DNA from: Reticulitermes lucifugus
Lineage: Eukaryota > Arthropoda > Insecta > Blattodea > Rhinotermitidae
Assembly (NCBI GenBank): GCA_026260175.1
Contig: JAKCWW010003129.1
Span: 865 to 32,008, forward strand
DNA: 31,144 bases
Direction: 5' to 3'
Part shown: positions 9,522 to 20,300 of the stretch, in pieces
Numbering within the stretch: position 1 is the first letter of the stretch
Layout: each line of letters opens with the position of its first letter
Made by a program: the position numbers and the translations under genes
Notes under the pieces: model-generated
The model's database searches: none
What the model saw: only the letters and a program-made list of their open reading frames with translations
What the model was told of the DNA's origin: nothing

Positions 9522-11794
9522 GTGCTGTATATTCAATGCCAGTTAAGGCAGAAAGTGTAATGCCTTTGTTTCTCAAAGTTTAGAGAAAATTCTAAATATC
9601 CAGCACATCTGATGCATCAAAACATCTAAACTTGAGCCATTTCACTAGCTGCATAAAGTAAACTGCAGTGTTATAAGGAAGTTACAACATAATTAAACTG
9701 TGAGACACGTCTGGAGCCAGGATTATCCACATTCGCTCTGAAGTGTAAGACCTTGATAAGCTTGCAAATCATGGACATGCATGCAATTGGCTTTTGGGAT
9801 TAGGCTGCATAAAGAGTGCCAGCCATGATAGCCTAAGCAGTACAGTCATGGGAATATTTTATTTGCTTATGTCCACTGCCTAGATGAAAAAGGTATCAGT
9901 TTGTTTCTGTGAGGCTTCTCAGATAAAGTGTCTTCATTATTAGTCACTGGAACAGACAAGATGTATGTTACCTCTACAAGATATTAACCTTGCAGCATAA
10001 AGAAAACCAAAAGAAATTCATTAGAAATGCAGATGGTAAAAACAGAGACATAAACTGTTCTTGAACTATTAATACTTTCGCAATGCAGACTGTCTGAACA
10101 ATTTTGCCAACAATGTAAACACATTGCAACAATGCTGACACTTTATGGGTACTAATTTAAGAGTCATGGCTGCCAAACTTTTTCAGATGTGGTACAATTT
10201 ACATACATAATTATCCAATACTAATACAGATTCTTAATTTGAAAGATTTATCATATTTTCTTGAGAGATTATGACTATACTTCTCATGGGATTCATAAAC
10301 ATTACAAAGCAGACTTTACTAGCTACTGTAAGATTACGTCCATAAAGTCCATGGCATTGGATCGGCGACCATGGGCTGATATCACGAGAGTCAAGAGCGT
10401 GAAGGTGTGTGCTTCTGCTTCAGTTTACGTAGCAGCTATTATCACGTGACTGATGTGGGAAGAACATACGGTGAATGTGAAGAACTGTTGTCCCTCGCAC
10501 TATTGCTACAACGAGAACTGCTGCTGTTTACTTTGTCACATGTAATCTGTACTTGTCTTGGCAGCTGGTGAGACTTGTGCTGAAGGTCGTTATGCAAAAC
10601 AGCCGGAAATTTACGGAAGTCATCCTACATTTCAAGTTAATTAAAAGTCAAGGAAACCTAATTTACTCTCTCAAAGACTTCCTGTTTTTGCATGAATAAT
10701 ATTCTTTTCATGTAACATGAAGAATAAGCCAGAGTTTTGAGAATTTACAGAAGGAAATTTATAGTGGATGGATTGCATCAAAGAGATAACCTGCAATTTT
10801 GTAGGGATAAGCAGATGACTAATGTTGTTTACATGTCAAAAATTACTCCAAACATACCACTGCTTTCCTCCACCTTTTACCCTTGCATGCTGACACATGG
10901 CATGAGGTATTCATTAGTTAATTGTGGAAAAAAAAATTAGAGCCATTGTACACTGTTTGCTATAAAGTAATATATATCTGAGTGGCCTGGTATGCTGAGA
11001 CTGCAAGAATTTTGATTTCATTCAGTACACAGATTTATACCTAAGTGTGGAAATATCTGTTATGGTTTTACATTAAGAAACTGCAAATATTCTTTATAAG
11101 TCATGCAGCTGTGGTTTCTGAACCATTTAAGGGAAGAATGACTTCATAACAAATTTGTAATATTTCAGGAAGCAAACCTTTTTTGTGTCAAATCTCCATC
11201 ATGCAACACTGTAATACAAAGTTACCCATAAGGCTGTCAATTTGTGTTTTCTTGTGAAATGTATCATTTAAAAAGAAAGCTGTCTTTCTAAATTAACGTG
11301 TGTTTTGTTCTTGCAAGGTACATGAATGACAACATGAATAATGTACACCAAAGAAGCTCAAAATTTACACCAGTGCTAAACTGTTACTTCATGAGAATAT
11401 AAACCTGACAACTTGCAAACTTAAGTTATGTTTCATGCTATGACTTTTTTTTTTCTATTGGAGCAGCTGTTATATTTTACCGAGCTTTCTGCTACAGAAT
11501 GTGTACAACAAACGCACACTCTGGTGGAGGGTCAAACAGTATTAGCAATGAAAGGATTTATTTGATAAGAATATAAGTTAAACCCAAGAAAAAAAAAGTA
11601 GCTCATATTATTTATTTGTTAATGTTTAAGGAGGGATTATTAAACAAATTTTAGTTTCCTGAATATATGAAATGAGACTAATTGGTTTAGAATATATTTA
11701 ATGGCACCACATCAACAATAAAGGTTATTTAGCATTGAATGAGACACAGGAACTATTATGTGCAGTGAACTATGAAAAAATGGGGAGTCAATAA
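9522..11794. other. gene-free flank
   Basis: No supported gene on either strand. The stretch 10320-10610 is locally richer in CpG (about a dozen sites) than its surroundings, which could mark a younger insertion. Short frames here show no recognisable protein. Confidence 0.45.
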
Positions 11795-11965
11795 TCACAG
11801 CTCATTTCAGAGTACTATCCTGGAATTTGCTTAGCAAAAACTTCTGATCACATGGATGTGGTGAGGAACTTTGATGTTGCATGGACTTGCAGACAAGTAC
11901 CAAATCATGCAATTTTTAGCATTCCAGAAATCAGGGATTTGGGAACAAGTTGGTTGGTTTCTGCT
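11795..11965 (-). mobile_element. SINE-like repeat, family 2, copy 1 (degraded)
   Basis: It shares AGAGT-CT-TCC-GAATTTGCTT and, further on, GGGATTTG-GAACAAGT with the segment at 21398-21565. In the other copy the second block is the reverse complement of a B box (GTTCAAATCCC), so the element lies on the minus strand. It is strongly diverged. Confidence 0.4.
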
Positions 11966-12004
11966 GCTTCCAGGTATGGTCTAGTCAACCTCTTTGGTCT
12001 CAAA

Positions 12005-12250
12005 ATCCATTTCTGATGCATGGGCACCGACGGGGTGGATTCTGTTACCCCCCACTGACAGGGTAATCTCATGAAGGATGGTTGACAAAGGATTAAAAGT
12101 TTAATGTGGACATGAAAGCATTTGGGTTGGGGGGTGGAGGGCTGGTATTATTTTCATTCCCCCAAGTCTGAAAAAGTCTGCACACAAAACTAAATGGGGA
12201 TCGAACTTAGAACCTGTTGAATATAAGTCCACTCTCCACCAGGTCCCAAT
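12005..12250 (-). mobile_element. SINE-like repeat with B box on the minus strand
   Basis: GGTTCTAAGTTCGATCCCC (reverse complement of 12196-12214) has the form of a pol III B box and its flanks. The rest is low complexity (a GGGGTGGAGG run, a CCCCCC run). A related B-box block occurs at 13168-13186. It is not a tRNA gene, as no cloverleaf can be drawn. Confidence 0.4.
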
Positions 12251-12477
12251 ATTTGGACTATGTAATGATAAAAATCTGGGCTTAGAAAAGTTTGAATCAA
12301 GGTCTGACTGAGAATAGCATTTTGATATAATTCCTGCAGACAGAGTTGAAAACCTAGAGAAAAGAATGTGCTAGTCACTCAATTTGAAATATAATTAGGA
12401 CTTAAGATTGCCAATAAGCACCAAAAATAAAAAAAAAATTAAATTCATTAATCAGAAATGAAATATGTTCTGTATAG

Positions 12478-12483
12478 TTTATT
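12478..12483 (-). terminator. possible polyadenylation signal AATAAA
   Basis: The + strand reads TTTATT, so the minus strand carries AATAAA. It is the first canonical signal I find downstream of the GABA-B-R2 stop, about 1.36 kb beyond it. If used, the 3' UTR would contain the repeats at 12539-13190. Variant signals nearer the stop may be used instead; no transcript evidence is available here. Confidence 0.3.
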
Positions 12484-12538
12484 GTTCCACAGCAAGAATA
12501 ACACACACTTTTTCGTGTAAGAATTAATGTTATTTTCA

Positions 12539-12695
12539 AGCAGGTAGCAACTCTGCCTTGTATCTGGGAGGTACGGGATTCAAATCTTGGCTCGGAGACC
12601 GGCTACATTTATGGCTTTCTTCAGCATCTCCTGGCAAACACTGGGATAGCACTATAAAATAAATTAGGCCACAACCACTCCCACATTTTTCCAGT
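12539..12695 (+). mobile_element. degraded SINE-like repeat
   Basis: GGTAGCAACTCTGCCTTGTA followed by a B-box-like GGATTCAAATC at 12576-12586, then CTGGCAAACACTGGGATAGC and TAGGCCACAACCACTCCCAC. This order (tRNA-like head, CTGGCAAAYGCTGGGATGG, GGCCACGGCCGCTTCC) is known from insect SINEs. The copy is old, with its CpGs decayed to TG/CA. Confidence 0.45.
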
Positions 12696-12863
12696 TAATT
12701 ATATATTAATCATCCATTCCAGATACTTGAATAGTCAAAACTTCCAGTGGTAAATGTAAACATTTTACATTTATGAACAGATTCTACAATGTGTTAAATT
12801 ATGTTACAGCCTTTTGCAACCATTTCTTTAACTTGAAATCAGATATACAGAAAACTAAAAAAG

Positions 12864-13010
12864 ATCTCATGTTGTCACAGTGGTGTTACTGAAAATTAAA
12901 TTCTTCTGGGACGTTACCCTGTGTCAGGTGGCAAACAGTTAGAAACATTCTGAAGGACTGTAGTGTCTTCATCTTCAAGCAGTACTAATGCTGCTTGAAG
13001 ACAAAGACAC
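12864..13010 (+). mobile_element. foldback family 'GAGGTTCTCACAGTGGTG', copy 2, with inner hairpin
   Basis: GTTGTCACAGTGGTGTTACT, TTCTTCTGGGACGTTACCCT, GTGTCAGGTGGCAAACAGTT and AAGGACTGTAGTGTCTTCAT follow the order of copy 1. An inner hairpin at about 12964-13010 pairs TCTTCAAGCAG with CTGCTTGAAGA over a 7-base loop. The right outer arm is not clear. Confidence 0.5.
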
Positions 13011-13119
13011 ACTTAAGTTTTCAACTGTGTCTGATAGTATGATGCCAAAATGCCAAGGTCTGTCAAGTCGTGGTCCAGATTTTCCGTGCACACATTGGCA
13101 TCATCAAATTCTCCCAAAT

Positions 13120-13190
13120 ATTCAAACCTGATGATCTCAGATTATGACACTGGACTCACAATGAAGGGGTTCTGATTTCGATCCCCAATC
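13120..13190 (+). mobile_element. SINE head fragment (B-box-like block)
   Basis: GGTTCTGATTTCGATCCCC at 13168-13186 resembles a pol III B box and matches the block at 12196-12214 in the opposite orientation. The upstream CTGATGATCTCAGATTATGA could be a decayed A box region. A short fragment only. Confidence 0.35.
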
Positions 13191-13838
13191 AATATTTTAC
13201 AGCATCCCAGAATTTTTGAAAACTTCACACATAATCATATAACATATATTACAGGAAACAGTTGTGTCATTGGAATGGATTTACACAGCTGTGCATGTAA
13301 CTATACAAAGGTCACATAAAGAAGTCACATGGAAATTAGTTATGACAGCATTTGAAGCCTCCCCATTCCTTCCTACCATTGTGCCACCCACCAGCCTCCT
13401 CTGGCCTATATCAACAAGCCAAAAGCACTCGTTCCTAATGACAGTTATTACAACCAACATTCTTGTGAACAGAATGAATAAATTACTGGACAGGAATATC
13501 CTTAAGCACACTGGACAGGGAAGCATAGCAGCTCAAAGTATGTATATGGAGGAGGCTGATCTATGGGTCTTGTACCTGTGACCAAAGTATAAGGAAGGGT
13601 ACTCATCAGCTGTGTAACAGAGTGCATAAAAGGCTAGCTCCTGAGACATATACAGACCTGTCAAACCACATCCATTTAGTTAAACAAATAACAAAAACTA
13701 AACACTAATAATAAACCTGCTATACAATAAATGTTAATAATCTCTTTCTGGTTTCTACACTGACTCATCATCAAAATTATTCCTGACCTTTCTCTGTGCA
13801 TGGCTGACTTACTTCCACTTCATGATGGTAAGGCTCTC
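13187..13838 (-). other. 3' flank or 3' UTR of GABA-B-R2
   Basis: This follows the stop codon. It is AT-rich with no canonical AATAAA on the minus strand in this stretch. The open frame of 105 codons on the + strand (13264-13581) has no similarity I recognise and no coding look. I see no other structure. Confidence 0.5.
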
Positions 13839-14305
13839 CTACAAATACTCAACAATGTCACATTTTATGGAGATATTCGGGCATGACGCAATGGATGCCC
13901 CATATCCTGTGCGACTTTTATGGCGTTCACTGAGCAGTTTTTGGAATATGGGTAGAATTGCAAGGTCTAATAATTCCCCTTCTGACACAGCTGAGCACAT
14001 TGCTGGCACATTGGTAACAGATGCTTGATGATGATGACGCGTGGCCATGCTTGTTCGCTGTGATGAAGCAACATTTGGTGTGCTCTGGACATGTGAATGG
14101 AGCAGTGTTTTCTGCTGTTTGAGCTGTGGAATGTGATGGGGAAGTTTCCTGTTGTCAGGTTGGTATGAGGTTGCTGGTGGTGGTGGTGGTGGTGGCTGTG
14201 ATGATTGCTGATATGGTGGCCGTTGGTGATGGTGGTGATGAGACAATGCCGAACGTTCCCGGCTCTTCTCTGACACTGAGCGCTGAATTATCGTCATGTC
14301 AGGCC
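13839..14305 (-). CDS. GABA-B-R2: GABA-B-R2 exon K: terminal coding exon
   Basis: 467 bp of coding sequence, acceptor cctttcatccgcag, with TAG at 13839-13841. It completes a Gly with exon J and reads [20 protein letters not shown], a His5 run, QRPPYQQ, a run of seven prolines, then low-complexity His/Gln/Ser sequence. The last 40 or so residues are different in character: [20 protein letters not shown], then [14 protein letters not shown] and the end CDIVEYL. This looks like a folded or peptide-binding end, and it is the kind of block conserved between insects. The free C-terminus EYL could act as a class III-like PDZ ligand; that is inference. Confidence 0.88.
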
Positions 14306-17300
14306 CTGCGGATGAAAGGAACAGTGTCATAAATTCATTACATAACACCTTTAGTACCATACGAAATCACATTGTTGTGAAGGATACTAATTAAACTATC
14401 CCAAAAAATGCATGCAAAATAATAGGTGCGCAATATGTATGACGTGGATTTTCTAATTCCACACGTAGCAGGAGATAAACAAGAAAGCCCTACGGACATT
14501 TCTACATTGGCATAATATAAACGGGCAGCAGGCTAAAAAGGAAATACAAATATCTGTATCTTTCCCCCACATCACAAACTGAGATCTGTGAGGTTCAACA
14601 GACATGTCAACAGCGTGTAAAACAAAGAGGTCCTTCCTTTAACAACTTGTAACTCTTCAGTCCATTTTCTCCGCAACAGAAGGTACCTGATGGCATGAGA
14701 ACACAGCTGTAAAATAATGCATAAATTTCATAATTTATGACCTGGTCACTTGATGGTTTTTCTGCTTACATAAGGCAAAAATAACGTTAAGTAATGTGAA
14801 AAGATTTATAATAATTTCACATAACATGTTAAACGTACTCTGCAGAACAAATATACAAACACATATATATGAGATGCATCAATATATCATGAGCCCATAA
14901 ATAAGGCATTCCATTATATCTCACAGAAAGACTCAGTGCATCAATAAGCATGATTATGACATCACATTTTTAAAAGATAAATACAGCTATTGCTATGACA
15001 ACAAAACAATTTTTAAATTACTCACTATATGAGTTTCAAATTCAGCACTAATCAGAAAAATGGTGTAACACAGCTTTACTTACCCTGATCACAATGAGAA
15101 ATCTTCACTATTGCAGCAACATTAGGTGATGAGGCATTGCCCCCTGAGATCAGGAGGTCGGCACCTCCACTATTGAGCAAATATGAGTGTGCTGACACTT
15201 TCCCCCCACCACCATCACTACCACTTCCCACCACAGTGGAAACCTTTGTCCCAGTATTTAGAATGTCACTTGATACAGACATTGCACCAGTCCCTTGTCT
15301 TTGTAACCTAACTTTCTCCTTCCTCCCAATGTCTGAAGATGTAGATTCACTGTGAGCTGCATAGAACCTCTCAGGAGGAAAGGTGTTGTTAAGATTTCTT
15401 ATTGCCATTGAATCGGCTGGATATGAAGCGATCTGCTGGAGGTTACCATGTCCACTGCCAGATGGCATTACCGGCACACTAGTCCGTCTCCTCTGTTCAT
15501 GTCCCGAGCCCAAGACTTGAAGATTAGCTGCTGAACTGTTCCCACCTGATGCACTCTTAACACTGGAACGACGTCTGAGGGCTGAGAGAGGAGGCTGATA
15601 CTGCTGTGATGAATAGCTTACCTTAGGATAACCCTGAGGGGCAATGGATATTGAAGAGGTATGACGATGTTTTGGATGAAATTGCTTTGGAGGTGGAAGA
15701 ATAGTATCCTCCTGAAGAGGAGGATATGGCGAAGGTGGTGCTGTATTTGTAACGTCACCAAAACTAACCACTTTGGTGAGAGATGGTGGAGGTGTAGGTA
15801 ACCGTGGTCTGTCTTCCACCAAGTCATGGTGGTGAATTAATGACTTTTCTTCTCCAATGTGGCTGCTCTCCTCATCTTCTGGACCCTCTGGGACAAAGTG
15901 CACATTGCTTTCTCCACCTGACGTTGTCAACTTTGTAGGTTTTGAGTTCTCTATGAGAGGTTCCGAGTCCTCTGGTGTCTCCTCACGGCTTAGAAGTGAT
16001 GTTCTCATCTGGAAAAGAAAATGCTGCATATCATCTCCCATAAAGTGTTAAGTAATAAAACAAGTTCACCTCTCTCAGTGATTTCACATGTCATTCAGTA
16101 CAGTCTCTTTTGTAGTTTGCTACTGTCACATATATGATTACAACAACATTCCTTTAATCCAACAACCGATAATTCAAAAAATCCTGATAATCCGGCATGT
16201 GAGGAGAGTAGTCTCATACCAGAAACTCTGTTTTTACCAGAAAAAGACACTTGATCAATAAAACAGGCAGATCTCAGAGACAGGTTCAAAAAGGCCTCCA
16301 AGAGTGTACATAAACTGTTGTGGTATCTCGTGACCCTTGTCTCCTACCCCATTAAATTCTTCAGCTATGAAGACTCCAGAAAACATAAAAGAGGACCCTG
16401 ATGACCCTGAACCATCAGAGAAAAGTGATATCCAAATGGAATAGTCTTCTGAGTAGTTGTACAGCCCAAGTATATAAGCAGAAACAAAAAATTAACTGTA
16501 AGAACTTAGTTCAGTATAGATTACTGTCTGATAATCCTGAATATTCAATAGATTGGCACCTGTCTGGTCCAGTGCGAGTCAGATTAAAAGAAGTTTGCTA
16601 TATGTACATACTGGAATGCGGAGGTAACAAATGTACAAAAATTTCATTGTCTTGAAGTCCTTAGAATTACAAAATGAGCTCTTTGTATATAAGAAAGCCT
16701 TCTGTGCACAGAGAAACATGATGGTATTGTGAGCAGACCATACTTCTTGTAATATCCTGGCAACTTGTAAACAGTAACAAAGTAATGTGGAAATGAAATA
16801 AAAATTGCTTCCTATGATATACAAGACAGGCAAAGTACGTATAACATAACATTTGAGGCACATTCGTGTAACCATTTTTGCCGTGGAAAAGCAATAATTG
16901 TTTCATATTCTGAGTGTGTGTCTGTAGCGTTACATACATACATACATATGTATGTTATCCAGCACACAAAGCACATGCGTCGTATTATATTGTCAACTAC
17001 GGTCCATGTGGCTCTATCATATTTTCCCACATTATCTCACAAACAGCACGATTTTCGAAAAAAAAAATGTTATTTAACATAAAATGTGTGTTTTGGTTTT
17101 CTCTACTACTTTTATCTGAAACTTTTCCCATTCTAATAATAATTGAGTGAGATATGAGCATAAATGTACATCGATCTTCATGTAAAACACCCATTATTAT
17201 TGTTAAATTTTAATGAAACTTAAATTTTCTGGACAGATTTTAGAAAAATACTCAAATATCAAATTTCATGAAAATCGGTCCAATGGGAGCCAACTTGTTC

Positions 17301-20300
17301 CATGCGAATGAACAGACTGCGACAAAGAAATTACTAGTCATTTTTCTCAGTTTTGCAAACATGCCTAAAAACTGCACTTTTAATCTTAAGTACTATAAAA
17401 ATTTACTAACTTAAATATAGCTACAAATTATTTAAACCATTATGGCTGAAAGTATGGACAAATTATACGGCAGCTAGATTAATCAGGAAATCAGAAAAAG
17501 ATGTTATGATAACATGACCACAAGTCACAACAAGATATCTATTTTACCACAGATGGGATGCGATTGGTGGCACTGCTGTCCTGGTTCTCAATGGAGGATG
17601 ATGACTTCTTCCGGAGGCAGGATGCAGCAGGAGTGCCTGATAATCCACCTGGCTGTGGAGGCTCTCTGGTTCCCATTATTGCAACTGCAGGTGGCTTTGT
17701 TGAAAATGAGGTCTTTTTTCTGAAATTTGGCACACTAATGTAGTATAATAATGAAAAAGCTTCAGGTTTGTCAAAGATGAGAAACATCATGAATAAATTA
17801 ATAATATATATATATATATATACATGTTTAAAAAGTTTTTAAATTTTCAGGAAAGCTCATGACTTTGCTATGAAATTGTCAATAAAACCTCACAACTAAT
17901 TAAACTACATTTATAATTAAGTGTACATAGACAACAAACATGTGAATGTTTTGCTGCAATCCTAACATTTTTCCATAAGCCACTTTCAAAATGTTCATGC
18001 TGATCGGGTCTGCAAATTGATCTTTTTCCACCATGATTTAGAGCCTGTAAAAGTATTTTGTATTTTGCCAGCACTCAGGTTTACCTTGGTTACATGAAAA
18101 TCTATTAAAAAGAGGCTTTGTTAAAGCTAATCATTATCTGTTAATTACATAAACAGCCAGTATTCTATTATAAACCACAAAAGAAACTGCAATTTTCAAA
18201 ATGAAACTGAATCTATGTAAGATAAAATCTGATTTTAAAACTGTATGAGAATTAAAAGAAATAAAACTTTTATTGTGAATAGAAAGATATTAAGAGACTC
18301 TAAATATGGAAACACGAATATCACTGAGAGAAACTCTTTATAATCAGGAATGACTTCAGCTCACCTCTGCTGGGAGGGTGTCTCGATGGTGAGGTTCACA
18401 TATTCACCATCCTGCGATGAGTTAAGGGAACATAGCGAGCTGATCTCAGTCGTCTCTGTACCAGAAGGAGCTGAGAATTAGCAACAACAAAACCGGGACT
18501 CAGTCCCATGCTAATAGCTCACAGAAGCACGAGTTTGGTAACAAGAGCAGGCATACTCTACAATATCACATACAATAAGCAAATTAATATGCTGTCTGCA
18601 CAACACTTATTATTCTTGAATTGCTGGTTATAAAGTACTTGACTTGCATCACAATTTTCATTAATAAATAAATTAATTAATTAATTGACAAATAAGGAGG
18701 TATTGTGCAGACTGCACATTCAGTTATTAAATGTATGTAATCATTAGCACACAGAAACATATCGCTTGAAAAATTTTACAGTATCACTCTAGTTATCAAA
18801 GTCCAACATAACACTGTTTAATGACTGAACAGTAGTGGCAGTACACTACACTGGCTTCTCTAGAACGGAATACAAATACAATGCATATTTACACAAATGA
18901 ACAGAAGCTAGTTAGGCAGCTCCATATAGGAATTTTAACATATGACTTTGCTCTATTGAAAATACTAAGAAGACATACAAAAACTGGCATAAAGATAGAG
19001 CAAACAAAGTCACACAAGAGATTACAACTACCTCCACCACCAGTAACTCACATCTACATATTAAGTTCCTTTCCTTACAACATTTGGGGGTTATGTAACT
19101 TTAGAAATGGAAAGTTATGCTCCTCATAATTGGGTTTGTTTACATGCCAGACAGCCCTGCCACCATGGTATTTCCTGTCACATGGCTGTATTCTGATGTA
19201 AAGGTGAAATAAGCTTTCACTAACAAATTCATCTCCTCTCTAAAGATGAAGATGACATCAGATTCAGTGCTGTGTTGGATTCTGGTAAAATTATTAAGAT
19301 AACTAAACCATTCCAGGAAATAAAATCATGCGATAAGTTTGAGTGGCATTATTCGAAAAAGAATTAACCCTCTCTATGCTGTTATTTACTTGCATATGAG
19401 AAGCCCTATGCTGATTTGATTTTCGTTGTCTTACATTAAAGATATGCAAAGCAAGGATCTAAATCACTCAGCAACACCAAAAACATGTTACCATGTTTTA
19501 ACCTTTATCGTCATATGCAACCACATACCGTTCACTAAAAACTGGTGGTAAATGGCATAGCATGCCATATGCTGGTCTCTGTGCAGAAATTTAAATGTCC
19601 ACACTAAGAAAAATTGCAGCTGGCACAAGATACAACGGGCATTTAAATCCATTGGCTAAAGGCTAATGACTCAATGTTTCAACAGTAGCACACAAGTAGA
19701 ATCTTTCTGTTTTTGGATAGTTCTGTGCTGCATTGTAAAGCTCTTAAAATAAACATATATGGACCATAGATCAAAATCCTTATTTATTATCATGAAAGTC
19801 TCTCATGAGCTTAAAGAAACACTTTTCCAAATGTAGAAAGTGTAACATAGGACTCCATGACATATAAAGAGCTGCCCTATAGTATGCAGTGTAAACGTTA
19901 TATGTAAGAAAATAAGACTGTGAAATAATGCCTTTAATATCGACAATTCACAGAAACATAAACGTGTTTAGGTAAGTTTGATATATTCAATACACCAAGA
20001 CACTAAATCATAAATACATGCAGTCTGTGGGGGTTTCCAGTTCTAATTGTCAATCAAACAAGTAACGTAGGTTTATCTAACATACCAGAACAAAAATAGC
20101 TGGCAAAAACAAAAAACTGTTTACCTTCCCTCTTGAACAATGCATCATTGCGTGGCACCGTTAATCGATCCATGCCAATATCTGACTCCAGAATATCCCT
20201 ACCCTCATCACCCAGCCTTCGCACAAGCATCTGCAAAGAAAAATGTTGTATATATATACACATACACCCAGATTAAATTCTTTCTTAGGTTACTTAATAT

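Noticed and set aside
13264-13581. 105-codon open frame on the + strand just past the receptor stop
   Set aside because: No protein similarity I recognise, no splice or promoter context, and the opposite strand is equally open. Most likely chance in the 3' flank.
15857-16051. Open frames on the + strand opposite exons J and K (also 15137-15355, 13822-14332)
   Set aside because: They are shadows of the receptor exons, whose frame, splice sites and homology are secure.
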